From Nemophila menziesii (Eukaryota; Streptophyta; Magnoliopsida; Boraginales; Hydrophyllaceae): a stretch of 64,000 nt of DNA. The position numbers and the translations under genes were made by a program. A model generated the notes under the pieces. It saw only the letters and a program-made list of their open reading frames with translations. It was not told the origin of the DNA and searched no databases. The stretch spans positions 4,402,001 to 4,466,000 of the forward strand of contig JARWIR010000031.1 in assembly GCA_029959085.1 (NCBI GenBank). Direction: 5' to 3'. This document shows positions 1-12,872 of the stretch, one piece after another. Numbering within the stretch: the stretch's first letter is position 1; every line of letters starts with the position of its first letter.

Positions 1-354
1 AGATTGTTTCTTTTTGTGCCTTAATCAAGTATTGGATAGTGTTAGTGATATTGAGTATCTACCGAGAGGGAAGATGGATTACTAAATTAGCATATAGCCG
101 CTTGATGTGTGTTACTGAACCAGGACGTCTTGTAAATAGGGCATAATAACCTAGCTTATAAAATCATTTGTAGGGTCACACGAATGAGGTATCTAGTACT
201 GTGGGATAAGTTCCGATATACCTGGGTTGGATTTGGGAGTACCTTTGAAAGCCGACTAGTGTGAGAAGACCAGTTCGCCCTTATATCGATAAACATTTAA
301 ATAGTTAACATTTGAAATTACTAGCTGGATTTCAGCATACCTCTCAAGATCCCA
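1..354. other. No gene seen; left edge of decayed retroelement DNA
   Basis: I see no coding region, RNA gene or clear repeat boundary here. The stretch lies immediately before a recognisable relic of an Athila-type gag C-terminus, so it may be the decayed gag N-terminal half or leader of the same old element. That is inference from position only. Confidence 0.4.
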
Positions 355-2160
355 CACAAGATGTTTATAATGAAAAACTTCCCCAAAAAGCACTCACATC
401 ACATCCATAAGAAGGTACCTAGAATATTCTACAACAAGCATTAAGTTCATATATGTTAATGACGCAATAGAATTTAAAGTCAAACCAAGAGATATGGAAG
501 ACCATTAAGGAGAGGATAATTCAGCAACGTTGAAATTGCTCAAATATTACGTATCTCAAATTGCTATTCATTTGAATATGTGACCATAGGGTAAACTTCC
601 TAGCAATACTGGGAATTCGTGGAATAATGAATATTGTAACATGATTGCGCTCAGAGTTGGGAACCAACTGCCCCCACCTTTCCCTATTATGAAAGAGCAA
701 AAGTTGACTTCAATTAAAAACTAGGTAATTTCTTTTAAAGAAATAGTTGGGCCGGTAATCGTTAATGATAATATTGAAAATCCATAGGAGGAACAAAAGA
801 ATATTGAGGTAGTTGCGAATGAATATTTAACTCCTCTACTATTCCCTTTACGTGTTCAAAATAAGAAGGATGAAAAATATTTTAAGAAGTTTTTTGACAT
901 GGTCCAAAAGTTAAAATCAATTTGCCGTTTGTTGAATCTCATGAAAGAGGTGCTTTCCAACAAGTGAAAGTATCTTGAAGGGAAAATGGTTTGTTTACCT
1001 AAGGAGTGTAGTGAAATTTACTAAAGTAAATTGCATCTAAGGTGAAGGATACCAGAAGCTTTAATATTCTTATATAGATTGGTGAATAATGGACTGGGAG
1101 AGCGTCATACGATTTTGGTGCGAGTATCAATATTATGCTCAAGTCGTTGTATGAAAATCGAGGATTGGGGAAACAAGATCTACTACCATGGTTTTGAAAA
1201 TGTGATATAGTTCTATCACCCATCCCGAAGGAAAGATATAGGATGTACTCGTCACTACATGTAATTTTTTATCTCAATGTGATTTTATTAGTCTTGAATA
1301 CGACAAATATACAAATGTGTCAATCATCTTGGGGTGTCAATTTTTAATTATGGGGGGGCGGGTACTTTGATAGAGCCAAGGAAGAAACCCTTTACGGAAT
1401 CTCCTCTTAAACTTGAAGCGATACCACTACCTTAACACTTAAGGTATGCCTTTTTAGGTGTAAATAATACATTACTAGTTTTTTTTTTTTGCTAAATTGA
1501 TAGAGCTTCAATAGAAGGTGTTGTTTTGCGTGATTCGAGCTAACCGAGAGCCAATTGAATGGATTATTGCCGATATCAAAAAATTAGTACTACCATTTGT
1601 CAACCGTTTATCGTTCTTGAAGATGAGAAGGCACAATGAGTTGAGGGCAAAGGAGACTTATGCCGGTAATGTAGAACGTACTAAGGTAGGAAGTTATCAA
1701 ACTATTAGATGCTGGGATCACCTTGTCTTACACGAATAATGAATTGTTTAGTTCGGTTCAATGCGTGCCGAAGAAAGGAGGAATCACTACTGGCCTTAAT
1801 GATAAGAATGAAGCCATACTGTCGATAACCGTTGTGGGATGGAGAGCGTGTATGTATTATCGGAAATCAAACAAGGCTACAAAGAAGTATCACTTTCCTC
1901 TACCTTTCATAAACTAAATGTTAGACAAGCTTGTAGGGACATAATCTTATTTCTTCCTTGATGACTATTTGGGCAACAATAAAATTTCTGTGGATCCCTC
2001 CGATCAATACTAAATCACTTTCACAGACCCATTTGGCATCTTTGCCTTTCAAAAGAGGCCACTTGGGTTGTCGGTGGGGTGGTGAAGGAAATGATGAATT
2101 ATAAAACGGGTGATCAATAATAAATAGAGACAATTCTCCAAATTGTCTTGAAGACAACTC
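355..2160 (+). pseudogene. Athila-like gag C-terminus, protease and RT N-terminus relic (unit 1)
   Basis: Translated piecemeal, this stretch follows the same order as the intact element at 26980-32613. It starts with a gag C-terminal piece (a motif like QKALPAHPQEG near 390). A proline-rich gag end with a PPPFP..MKE motif lies near 675-700. Next comes a badly eroded protease region (about 1000-1370). Last are the pol linker (LRYAFLGVNNT near 1440) and the RT start (VQCVPKKGG near 1760, then a YRK.NKATKK..FPLPF match up to 1917). Stops and frameshifts occur every few dozen codons, so it is non-functional. The RT similarity fades around 2160, before the catalytic motif. The 61-78 aa open stretches here are fragments, not genes. 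Confidence 0.75.
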
Positions 2161-2280
2161 ATATAGACCCGTGTACTCCCACCCAACCCACTCTTCTTAC
2201 TAAAGGCTACTAATAATATTTTACACCATAACCTGTTTTCCCACTAATTATTATACAATTAAAAGTATTTTTTTAGCCAC

Positions 2281-2339
2281 TATATATATACATATATATA
2301 TAATATATATATAATATATATATAATATATATATATATT
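2281..2339. repeat. AT microsatellite
   Basis: A run of alternating TA with interruptions (TATATA and TAATATA units), about 59 bp. It is much shorter or absent at the equivalent place in copies 2 and 3 (near 17660 and 22720), so it probably expanded in this copy only. Confidence 0.85.
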
Positions 2340-2639
2340 AAATAAAAACCTAAAATCCAAAAAATATCCCACACCCACTCATTCATTATATATCTATATT
2401 TTACCCGCACATTGCCTTCCTTGTCTATTCTATTTCCTCTCTTCTGTAAAAGCTCTTTTTGGGCAATAAGTCTCCTACAAATGGTTCAACACTCAGATCT
2501 AAAAGCTTTATATTCAAGTTTCTTAGTATTAGCATCATAGATTATCAATTTTTCCAAGCTTAGTTATTGTGCACCAACATTCCAGTTCATGGAAGGAAAA
2601 CATCGAGTTTATTTGAAAGACAAGGTGGAAGCTTTGTTT

Positions 2640-3260
2640 TTGTGTTTATAATCAGTAAATTTGTGTAATACTCGTTGATTTTGCGTTAGCACTCAATAAT
2701 TTTGTGTGTCATTCATTAATCAAGTGTAACTTTAAGATTTTTTAATTCTCAGTTATTTTTATGTTAATATTCAACGATTTTACCTAATACTCCCTGTTTG
2801 AGTTTTATACTCAATGATTGTGTGTAATACTCTGAAAATTTAATTGATACCAAGTGAATTTAAACGATAATCAATGAATTTAATAGTAAATTAATGAATT
2901 CAGCATATTGATTTTTCATGAATATTTAGTGAACTTATTGATTACTCAATAAATTTACGGAGTACGAGTATTGTTCTACAACATGGATGTGCTTTATTGA
3001 TTTTATGAGTACTGATGTTTTTTGTATGTATTACGTGATTTTCTGAGATATCAATTAATTGATAAGAATTTAACATAAATTGATTGAGTATTAAAGAAAG
3101 ATAGCATAATTACTAAGTATTAATTCAAAATCACTGAATATTTTAAAATCCCAAAAGTTACCGTTGATTAATCAGTATTAACGCAAAATTACTAAGTAGT
3201 AATGAAAATTCATGGATTATCACAGAAAATAGTTGAGTGTTCTCTAAAAAAATTATGTAG
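2640..3260. repeat. Degenerate ~20-bp repeats in head-to-head halves (copy 1)
   Basis: The left half is built from loose repeats of a motif like TACTCARTGATTTTGCGTTA in one direction. The right half carries the reverse complement (for example ATTAACGCAAAATTACT near 3180). The turn-over lies around 2960-3020. The same structure occurs at 17945-18545 and 22990-23765. It is AT-rich and has no sustained reading frame. A fold-back of about 600 bp is possible but imperfect. Confidence 0.5.
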
Positions 3261-3269
3261 TTGACGAAA

Positions 3270-6139
3270 ATTCATAAACTCGAGACTACACAAATCTTCT
3301 TGAGTTGATATGCGAAGCTTTATAAAGTCAAAGCTACGGATATTTATGGTGGTTGTCTGAAACCTTCGGTGAAACTCGATGCTACAGATCGGGTGGCTAC
3401 GGAAGATTGAACATGAAAAGATTCAAAAAGCTTTGTAAATTTCAATTATACTTGAAACGATAAATAAAAGGGATGAGAGAGTTATATAGAGAGAAAATGT
3501 AACGTGTAATAAAAATGTATCTTTTGGATTATATATACTCTAAGAGATATTTTTGACCCATAATATGTCAAAGGCTCCTTTAGAAAAAAATATATCTACA
3601 TATTCCATATTAGATACAAAAATAACTTGTAAGACCCCATAAAAAATTAATCCAAAAATAAAAGGTCTCTGACCCGAGATAATTTTATAAAGTCATGCAA
3701 AGGAGGGAAGAAGATTTTTTCTAGAGTTGTATATTTAAAAAATGACGTAAATACCATCGAGTAAAACCAAACTCACATAAATACAAAAAAAAAAGTTTCA
3801 GAAAAACATTGACCATTTAAGGGAGTTACATTGAGTATCTTTAACAAGTTAATATTATTGACACATCATCGTTGATATGACATCACCATCACCATTGTTG
3901 GCGAAGGCAATGAGTTATACTTAAAACTGAACTCACCGCTGGTGGCGAAACTGACATGTATAGTGTATGACACAAAGCATATTTTAAAACTAAGGTTGCT
4001 CAAATTTCTATACCCGGTATCTCTAACAACCAACACTAACAGTTTTAACACAAGTCGTAAGTTATCTACTCAATATACAACACTAAAACCCTAAGAAATT
4101 ACATTGGCCTCTAAGAAAAACAAAAAAAGTTTACTATCTTTTGTGTCTTGAAGGAAGGATGGTGGTGGAAACTTAAGGGGTGGTTCAAGAACCTTTGGGT
4201 TGAAATATATAATAAAACCCTATAATACCTTATGGTTATTATAAATTAAAAATATACATATTACCACATATTAAATAATTAGTGGAATTTGACTTGGGAT
4301 TTAAAATGGTAACAAATAAGCTTTGAGAACCGTTCAAGAAGTTTTTAAAGTTTGACAACTAATATGGTAATTATAATTTTATTTGTAACTCTAACATTTG
4401 ATCAAATTTTTTAATTTTCTTAATAGAATACAACCCATCATTTAGAATACATCCATCATTTGTCCTTGGGTTGTATCACAAAGTTATTTATATGCACCAA
4501 TATCGATCTGTGAAGTACATGACAGTCTAATAAACAATTTCATTCAAAAAGTATACAACATTAATCACATTATTAGGTTAGCAAGGTAAGTTACAAGCTA
4601 CAATTCTTTGGCTATTAACCTAATAGATGACAACTTTGGAAGATTGACGTTCAAGTGTCATAGATCTGTTCAAGTTGAGGATCAATTTTTAAAGTCACAA
4701 CAATAAAATGAATAAGTTTTTAATCATTTTAAAAATTTATATAATTTTGTCTTGTGAAAGTTAATTAATTAATAGAATAATGGAACTTACATAATTAGAT
4801 TGTTCTGAAACACCTTTGAAGACTTGATTGTACAATACTATCACAATAGCATTCCGAGTCCCAAATGCTTCCCATTATGGAATCTGCAAACTGTGCAATC
4901 TATTATAAAATATTATTTTTGTATTCAAATATCGGGTAAGTTAAAGAATAAGACTATGAAATTCAAAAGATAGAACACTCACGGTTTGAGTTAACTTACT
5001 AGGCCAGAACGATGTTGCCTCATAAGCAACGTTACCATTGGATTAAAAACATCCTGAAACAAGGTATTCAAATTAGTATATCTTTATTATGTTTCATCTA
5101 GAATTTAGAAATTCATTGAAATAACATCAAAACATATATGATATACGGATGGCGCATAATTTTTCGTCATTTCAAAATTCGAGTGGCATTGTTTTCCCGC
5201 AGGACGTCCAAAGAGTAGTATAATACGACAAGGCTTCAGAAGTCCATGATTAAAGAGCTTTGGTCTGCGAAGAAGAAGAATCACTAGCTAATAAGGGTCT
5301 TCTTAATCTCATCCAAGGCACCTATATATGAAAATGTAACTTCTTCTTTAGGAATAACCTCTTTTGTTATGCGTTTTTGATACGCATCATCATGACTTTC
5401 CTATATAATCACAATACATTAAGTCAACAAAAGTCAAAGACGGTAGTAAAGATGCATCATTGTGTTTCGTGAAAGATAAATTACAGAACACTTTGATTCA
5501 GATGGACTTTGAGTTTCATTCGCATTATTAGTCTCTAAAAAACATATTTAAAAGGATCTATAAGACTATTATTTAAGAATTGAGGGGGCAGAAAGAAAAA
5601 CGATCACAGTAGATTTTAGAGTGATCGTATGAAAACATTTTCATCAAACATAATGTGCTTGAAACGAGATGTAATACAAAAATAAGGGAATAATAAAGAT
5701 TACTAAGATTAGCAATAAACGGACTTGAATTGAAATAACATGATTTAGAGTTGATGCAACTTGTAGCTATCAAATCATCTCTTGTTGGACAAATTGATAA
5801 TGAGCCGAGGAAGCTAGATATCTGATCCAAAATCATCTAGAAACAAAATCAAGGGAATAATAGTCATATTCATAATCTTAAAAAATTAATTTAGTATATC
5901 TTAAATAGATTTATAGTACTTACTTATTTTCCTGTGACCCTCCTGTTGATATAAAGAAATAATAAATTTCGATACACAAGTATATGATAAAAGGTAAATA
6001 ATGAAATTTAAAAAATATATACACTTATTGAGAAATCACTCAAATCCAATAACATCAATTCGGATTTTTAAATGATCTGTGAGAGCTTGTGCTAAACATT
6101 GTATGTAACGTTCGGTAAAATAAGAAAAATAATAACTAT
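3270..6139. other. Unidentified shared DNA of unit 1, possible exon-like relics on the minus strand
   Basis: No intact gene. The stretch is repeated in copy 2 (about 18550-21300). On the minus strand some short blocks look like exons bounded by splice-like signals (for example around 5000-5060 and 4800-4890), and short open stretches survive in one copy but are broken in the other. I could not assign a protein family. A captured, spliced host gene is possible; so is chance. Confidence 0.25.
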
Positions 6140-6596
6140 TGTTACTCTTGAATATAAACAAGAAGGTTTATTAGACAAACCTTATACGCAGCGGATTGGA
6201 ATGAAGAGTCCAGAATTCTACCTTCTTGTACTTGATTGATTTGGAATGAATGAATCGCTTCTTCTATCTGGTCGTAAGTTTAATTACTAGAACTAAACTT
6301 TTTGTTTTCACTACCTAAATGTCTCAGAATTATCTGTTGTGTGTTATTGATTTGAATAGAAAATAATTGTACGCTTGAATTGTGTTGTCTGTGTTGTTGT
6401 GTTGTGATTTTGTGAGAGAGAGACTCTATTTATAGAGCTGGAGAGTTGGTTTATTGCATGTAAATAAACCACTCTCCCACTTTCTCCACTACCTCCACCA
6501 TCTAAGTTGGAAGTTATCAAAGATAACTTCCCTGTACGTTCATGTTTCTCCCATCATGTGTGACATGAAAATAAAAACTTATTTTCAATTCTTTCA
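6140..6596 (-). repeat. 3' LTR of copia element G
   Basis: Matches 13651-14110 along its length, starting TGTTACTC and ending TTTCA on the plus strand, so it has TG...CA ends when read in the element's own direction. The next bases on the plus strand (TTCTCCCACTCGCAC) read on the minus strand as a purine-rich GAGTGGGAGAA tract touching the LTR, which fits the polypurine tract. Confidence 0.9.
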
Positions 6597-7750
6597 TTCT
6601 CCCACTCGCACATGAGGAGTTACAATAATTCCGTTTAGGTACATGCATTTCAATGCACCATATATCAATATTTCTCAAATCTTCTCATATACACATTTCT
6701 AGAATAATTCATCATACTTGACAAAATAGGTCGTGCGACCGACAAGCATACGAGCATACGTTACTAATAACCTGTTAGGGTACATAGTTGCTCAAATGAA
6801 ACCTCATTCGTTATGTATCTTGTAGTATCCCAGACTAATAATTTGTTGTATCATATTCAATAACTCTGACCCCTTTAAATTTATATCACATCGTTTATGT
6901 GATAAAAAGAGTTCACTGACATAACTTCATGTGTCTCACTATCATATCATAGTCCAAATTGACGTACATGATCGGTACTTGCAAGCACTCACTTTAATAC
7001 AGAATTTTAGTCTTCCCTTTACACTTAGATCCTTTTACGTTGATTAGGTTGCTTTCCCAAACATACCCCATTAGACCGAATCATTCATGATCATTGGTAG
7101 TATGTTCAAAGTACCATACACCTAATCAAAATATCAAGACATAGTCAAAAGTAATAAAGGCACAATTTTGAAGGCACCACACAATGAAGAGACAGGGATC
7201 GACTCTTCACTTCCTTCTGGTCGAAAGCACACGTGGTATGACACACGTGCTATGGTATTATTCATATAGATCCAATTGTATGTCACAATTTATAAATACC
7301 ATACAAATATATAATTAGACAAGAATTGTTGCCTAAGATGGGTTCTTTGATCGATCAACCCTTCTATGAAATCAATCAAACAACTCATATTTGGCTCTTA
7401 TAGAGTATGTACACAGTGGGATTCTACTTCGATCATAATATAAGCTTAACATGGTTCATCCATGTTTATGATCTCATCTTAACAATTAGTTAAGGCGACT
7501 ATCTTAACTCAAGTTATCTTAAGGGTTCTTCACTACTATGAGTCAGTCGAATCTTTGCGCACTTCTTGTGCCGAAGGCGATTGCTCGTGTGGTAGGGCCA
7601 ATCTCAGTCTATAGAACATACATACTTCAAAAATTACACGCATTATAATATATATCAAACATGATATTATTAAAAGAAACAGTTAAACAAACATACTAAT
7701 GAAAATATATACATGAGTGCACATAAAGTCGCAATATTCATACATTATAT
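6597..7750 (-). other. 3' untranslated region of copia element G
   Basis: About 1.15 kb between the end of RNase H and the 3' LTR on the minus strand. I see no open reading frame or RNA gene here; it begins at the LTR side with the purine-rich tract. Confidence 0.5.
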
Positions 7751-7755
7751 CTTGC

Positions 7756-9445
7756 TTAATCATATAGATTTAACATATCCATAAATATATCCCTTGGGAT
7801 ATCCTTTGTGATAGGATCAGCAAGCATATTGCGTGTGTGTATGTATTGCAAATTAACATCCTTTTGTGCAATAATATCTCTAACAACGTTATACTTTATA
7901 TCAATGTGTTTGGTCATACTGTGATACTTAGGAGCTTTCACACAAGCCTCTTCAGCTTGACTATCACAATGTATAATAACGGGACTCCCACTATCTCCTG
8001 AGAATCCTAAATGTTCAAAATAACCTTTTTAACCAAACAGCTTCTGGAACCACAACTGAGCATGCTACACACTCATCTTCCATTGTGGACAAAAATTATA
8101 CAGGTTTTTTTCTTGCTACTTCAAGAAATTGCGCAATTATTCAACATGAATACATCACCTGAGGTAGATTTACCCCCATATATATCACTACCCCAAATAG
8201 CGTAATATATCATTCTAGGTGTAATCTATTTTATCGAAAGCAAAGGCATGATCCATATTGCCTTTTAGATATCTCAATATCTTTTTCACAGCTTTCGAAT
8301 TCTCTTGTCCTAGGTTCGATTAAAATGACTAACTAAATCTACCACATAACATATGTCTGGCCTAATTCACATCATAACATATATATAAGACTATCCATGC
8401 AACTAGAATATGACACTGTATACATTTTATGTTTCTCTTCTAGAGTACTAGGACACATGTCGAGAGTTAAGTTTATTCCATTTGCTACAGGATTTTCAAT
8501 GGCATTGCCCTTAGTCGTGTTAAAGCGCTCAATTATATTCATTATGTAAGGTTCATGAGACAAAGATAATAGTCCTCTAGAACTATCTCTAATAACCTTA
8601 ACACTAAGAATATAATATAATTCTCCCATATCTTGCATATCAAATTGAGAAGCTAGCTACTTCTTATTAGCTTGAATAAACTCTTTATCATTCCCTGCTA
8701 ATAGGATGTTATCTACATATAGAGATAAGATTACAAACTTTCTTGGAACATTTAACATAAACATAGTGATTTTCAATTAACATCTCAAATCCATTTGATG
8801 AAATGACTTCATGAAATATCAAATTCCACTGTCTCAAGGCTGGCTTAAGATCATAGATTGATTATAACAATCTACATACTTTATTCTTTTGATCTTTTGC
8901 AACGAAACCCGAAGGTTGTTCCATGAAATAACCTCTTCTAAATCTCAATTTAGAAATGTAGTTTTAACATCCATTTTTGTGCAACTCCAGATTGAGATGC
9001 GCCACAATTGCTAGAATAAGACGTATTGAGGTAAATCTAACAACAGGAGAAAAAGTTTACTCAAAATATATTCCTTCCCGTTGAGTATAGCCTTTCGCTA
9101 CCAAGCGAGCTTTATACCTATCAATAGAATTGTTAGGTTTCGTCTTTATTTTGGGAACCCATTTATTCCCTTACGTCTTTTCGGGAGATTAACCAGTTCC
9201 CATACCTGGTTTTTCTTCATCGACTCCATTTCTTCTTCCATTTCTTTCTCCCATTCATTCTTAGCAGGACATGAGAATGCTTCATTAACTGATCGAGGTT
9301 CTTCTTCGTCTTGTGGAGTTATCATAAAGACTTCTCCTTTGATTTTAAATCGACAACGAGGAACAAAGCCTCTAGCACTTCTCTTAAGTTGAGAATCTTT
9401 GAGAAATAGGATTATTAGATGATGCAATGGTTTCTTCCGTCTCAA
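7756..9445 (-). pseudogene. Copia RT and RNase H relic of element G
   Basis: On the minus strand, 9445-9146 encodes the start of a copia RT (EWEKEMEEEMESMKKNQVW then ELVNLP). The stretch 8638-8372 encodes the later RT part (MGELYYILSVKV, then SLSHEPYIMNIIERF). The stretch 7941-7756 encodes the RNase H end, with the family signature KHIDIKYNVVRD and ADPITK. Between these blocks the frame is broken repeatedly, including the stretch where the YVDD catalytic motif should lie. It would have copied element RNA into DNA in the virus-like particle. It sits downstream of the integrase relic, as in all copia elements. Confidence 0.8.
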
Positions 9446-10850
9446 TATTTAGAGAAGTTTCCTTCTCTATTTCTTTAGTATGTGTTACCTTACCAAGTGT
9501 CACATTTGTTTGCATATCATCTTCCTGAATCTCATTTAATTCACATAAAATGGAATTTCTGTCAACTTCACCTCTGCTGGGAAAATCATTCTCTAAGAAT
9601 GTGACATCTCGTGATTCAATTTTAGTAAGACCCCCATCGTTATGTTCACCAATAAATACATATCCTTTAGAGTGATATGGGTATCTAATAAAGATACACT
9701 TCTTGCCTCTTGGACCTAACTTCCCATATTTATGAGATAGATCATGAACATAGCCTGCTGACCCTAGGGTCACAAGTAGTTCATAAGGAGTTTGATGGAA
9801 CAGTTATTGTGGGTATTTGGTTAAGTATATAACTAGCGGTATGCAAGGCATCTCCACAAATTAGCTTGTGCCATCATAGACTTAACCATTTCTAGGAGAG
9901 TTCTCACTTTTTCATCACACCGTGCTTTCAACTGATCCAATATATATTCACATATCCAATAGATATTCACGTGATTAAGGTTTTCATCTTCCTCTCTAAC
10001 TGATTTTCTACTTCATTGAAATATATCATAAGAAAATTTCAATGCTACAGATGTACGAAAAAATCAGGTAGACATAACCGAAACTAGTGAAATTATCTAT
10101 AAAAGTGATAAAATAAAGTCTCCCTATATATTTTGAACATTCATTGGGTAACAAATGTCTACATGAATTACTTGCAATGGGTACTCGACTCGTTTAGCCT
10201 TTTAAAAATGGTTTCCCTTTGCTTTATCTGCTAGACAATTTTCATAAGTTGGCAAGTTGACTGTAGTCAATGAACCCAAAAAGTTCGCCTTAGCCAACAA
10301 ATTCATACGGTCTTGTCCAATATGAACTAATCTAGCATTCCATACACTTTCTTCTACGTTAAAATTACTAGAAGAAGTATTAGTAGAAAAGCAACTACTT
10401 ACATAATAACTATTAAAAGAGTTATCATAATCTAGTACTACTAAAACATGAGTAATAAAACCAAAAACTTAATACTTAGCGTCATAATAGGTGTCTACTT
10501 GATTGTTATGAAAATGCATATTGAAACCTAATCCTAGAAGAACAGTGACCAAGACCAAATTCCCTCGAAATTGAGATATGTTAAGTGCATTATCCAGTTA
10601 TATGGTTTGACCACCTCGCAAGTTCAACTTGCAAGTGTCAAATCTGTTGACTTCAATCTTGTTGTGGTCTCCTACCTCATATCCATCACGTTTCCTCTGG
10701 AATTAGATGGTACTCTATATATGCCTCTTGGTCTTAGGCTACATGGTTTGTCACTTCTGAATCCACAATCCACAAAGGATTAGAATCAACTAGCAAACAG
10801 TACTGGTAACATATGTAAATTTATAGGAAGTAAATGATATTGCTATCTTT
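9384..10850 (-). pseudogene. Copia integrase and protease region relic of element G
   Basis: The minus-strand open stretch 9773-9384 contains the C-terminal copia integrase signature (HKYGKLGPRGKKCIFIRYP followed by KGYVF), then an acidic linker into RT. From about 9800 to 10850 only fragments remain. No intact HHCC or DDE residues could be followed through the stops and frameshifts, and the protease active site is not visible. Confidence 0.65.
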
Positions 10851-10854
10851 ATCT

Positions 10855-11650
10855 TCACTCGCGAGCGAAGTGACCCATCTTGTCACAATTATAGCATTTT
10901 CCTTTACTCTCGTCTTTCAAAAAAAACGTTGTTACCACCATTCTTGTTCTTCTTGGAAGCATGCTCATTTTTGTTTCTCTTCCCATTGCTCTTGCCCTTA
11001 ATGCCAGAACCTTTTTGGGAACTTGACTCAGCAATATATAAGTCTGACCCTGAGACTTAATTGCATTAAGAAGTTCATCTTCCAACGTCACATGACGAGC
11101 AACATTATCAAAAGTTATGATATGGTTATTTTGAGTCAAGTTTATCTTCAAATGCTCCCACTTATTTGAAAGAGATCCAATCAAAGCTTGAACCTGATGT
11201 TCAACAGTAAGTTTATGATCTGCAGTCCAAGTTCCCTAATCATATTAGACATCTCCCAAAGATGCTTGGTTTGATTAGGCTTCCTCTTGTAAGTGTCAAA
11301 CTTAATGATCAATTGACTCAACTTAGTCATAGTCGTACCCTTGTACTTTTCATTAAGAGCGTCCCACATCTCGTGAGCAGTGGGGTATTATTAACACTCA
11401 TGGACAATATTGTCATACATGGAGCTTATCAAGATGCCTCTTTCAGTGAAATATCTCTTTTTCCACTTCTCATAAGCCTCCATGTCCCTGTTGTTTTGAG
11501 CTGTGATGCCTTCCTTAGGATGAGCCATGCCATTATTAATAATCTCAAGAATATCTTGTTCCTCTAGAACATAATGTATTTCGAGTTTAACAGGGTATAG
11601 TTCTCACCATTCATTATGTCTCCTTTGAGATCATCAATGACGGTTGTCAT
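10855..11650 (-). pseudogene. Copia gag relic of element G
   Basis: A minus-strand gag that probably began at 11650 (ATGACAACCGTC) and now runs through two open pieces. The piece 11369-11181 has the UBN2-like helical part (MWDALNEKYKG, then HLWEMSNMIRELG). The piece 11184-10855 ends in a zinc knuckle, KCYNCDKMGHFARE. Its final cysteine is replaced by a stop, so the CCHC knuckle is incomplete. The two pieces are in different frames. Gag would have formed the particle shell and bound element RNA. Confidence 0.75.
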
Positions 11651-12086
11651 TTTCTTATAAAATAAGAGATTTTTTATTAGTATTTATACAATTATTTAAC
11701 TACCCAATGCTATTAATGCAAATAGAATGAATAAGAAAGATAACAAAATTAGTGATAAAGAAAGTTCACTATGTTCCCAATCATGAACCACCATATTTTG
11801 TTTGTCTTAATGATTCAATCAATTTCATTAATTTCAAAAATTAAGTTCTCCAAGAACTCCCACTTACTCTAACATAAATAGGCGCAAATGTATGAAAATA
11901 AACAACTAATAACATAAAAATAAAGAAACTAGTTGAATTCATACATAAATGAAATACATGTTCAATAAAGAAATAACTGAATCAAAGCAACTAATGCAAT
12001 TCCTAACAAACAAGGATTAAAAAACATTGGAAAAACCTAACCACTAAGCAAACTACCTATTGCAAGTCTTAACTAGCATACGCCTT

Positions 12087-12662
12087 TCATATCCAAAACC
12101 TTAATTTAGGAATTGACTGCTCAAAGTTCACTTCCTCATAGATTCTAATTGGAAAATAATTATCAACACTAGTAGTTCGATAATGCATTCCACAGTTGCA
12201 CTGGTCCGACCTAGTATAATTATTATAGTACCTCCACAAGTGAGATTCAGTCAAAGCATTGACTAGCCACTCATATGTAGCTTGTCTCCCATGAACATAG
12301 TTCTCCGAAAAATCATACACCCATAAGATTTCAATATCCCACTTCATCTCTCTTGGCAAAGTTTTGTAAAGAACTTCAACCTTATGTCCTTCACATATGA
12401 TATCACCCCAATTTATGACATCTTGAATCAACCTATTGACAATTGCCACATGTTGCACTAGGGTGTGATGAGGTTTCTTCTTATAACGGAGTGCTTTGAT
12501 ACTGTTTTTCAAAGAATTTATTTCTTTCGGTGTCCTTGCAACTTTTGGTCTATGGATCTCTGATGATCCATTAGGATTTCTTACGTTCCTATGGAGCATT
12601 TGGTAATCTCCCAGTAGGCGGAGCCTCTTTTCTTTCGATCCCCGGGACCGTGTTTCCATCAT
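12087..12662 (-). CDS. Unidentified 191-aa ORF in the leader of copia element G
   Basis: An uninterrupted minus-strand ORF lies between the primer site and gag, a place where copia elements normally have only untranslated leader. It opens with MMETRSRGSKEKRLRLLG, is basic at the N-terminus, and has a helical middle (VNRLIQDVINWGD, then VEVLYKTLPREMKWDIE) faintly like the helical part of a copia gag. A cysteine-containing stretch (SDQCNCGMHY) is too sparse to call a zinc site. I do not recognise the family. It stays open while gag and pol of the same element are broken, which may be chance or may mean it arrived later. Confidence 0.4.
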   Translation of the reverse strand: MMETRSRGSKEKRLRLLGDYQMLHRNVRNPNGSSEIHRPKVARTPKEINSLKNSIKALRYKKKPHHTLVQHVAIVNRLIQDVINWGDIICEGHKVEVLYKTLPREMKWDIEILWVYDFSENYVHGRQATYEWLVNALTESHLWRYYNNYTRSDQCNCGMHYRTTSVDNYFPIRIYEEVNFEQSIPKLRFWI

Positions 12663-12783
12663 TTTCTACATATAGAAAAAATTAAGAACGGTAAAAATTA
12701 ATACACCAAAATTGATTAGGATACACGAAATAAACAATGATAGTATCTTTCCAGAAACTCTATTCATTAACAATAATTTAAGA

Positions 12784-12840
12784 TAGCAAATTTGGTAAGA
12801 CTACTAGTTACCAGACTAGATGGTTTGGGTTCGAATCCCA
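12784..12840 (+). ncRNA. tRNA-like / SINE-like sequence with pol III A and B boxes
   Basis: TAGCAAATTTGG (12784-12795) fits the A-box pattern closely and GGTTCGAATCC (12828-12838) is a perfect B box, 44 bp apart as in a tRNA gene. Between them a CTAGT/ACTAG stem could be the anticodon arm, but its loop would have six bases instead of seven. The acceptor ends do not pair. This is a tRNA-derived SINE head or a decayed tRNA gene, not a working tRNA. Confidence 0.45.
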
Positions 12841-12872
12841 TAACATACATTTTAATTTTTCAAAAAAAATAT

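Noticed and set aside
999..1223. A 74-aa minus-strand ORF with a similar partner at 16078-16269
   Set aside because: Both are antisense to the same decayed Athila protease relic. The similarity comes from the shared plus-strand ancestry, and the frames differ in extent.
5573..5836. An 87-aa minus-strand ORF in repeat copy 1
   Set aside because: The matching stretch in copy 2 (about 20750-21000) does not keep the frame, so coding is not supported.
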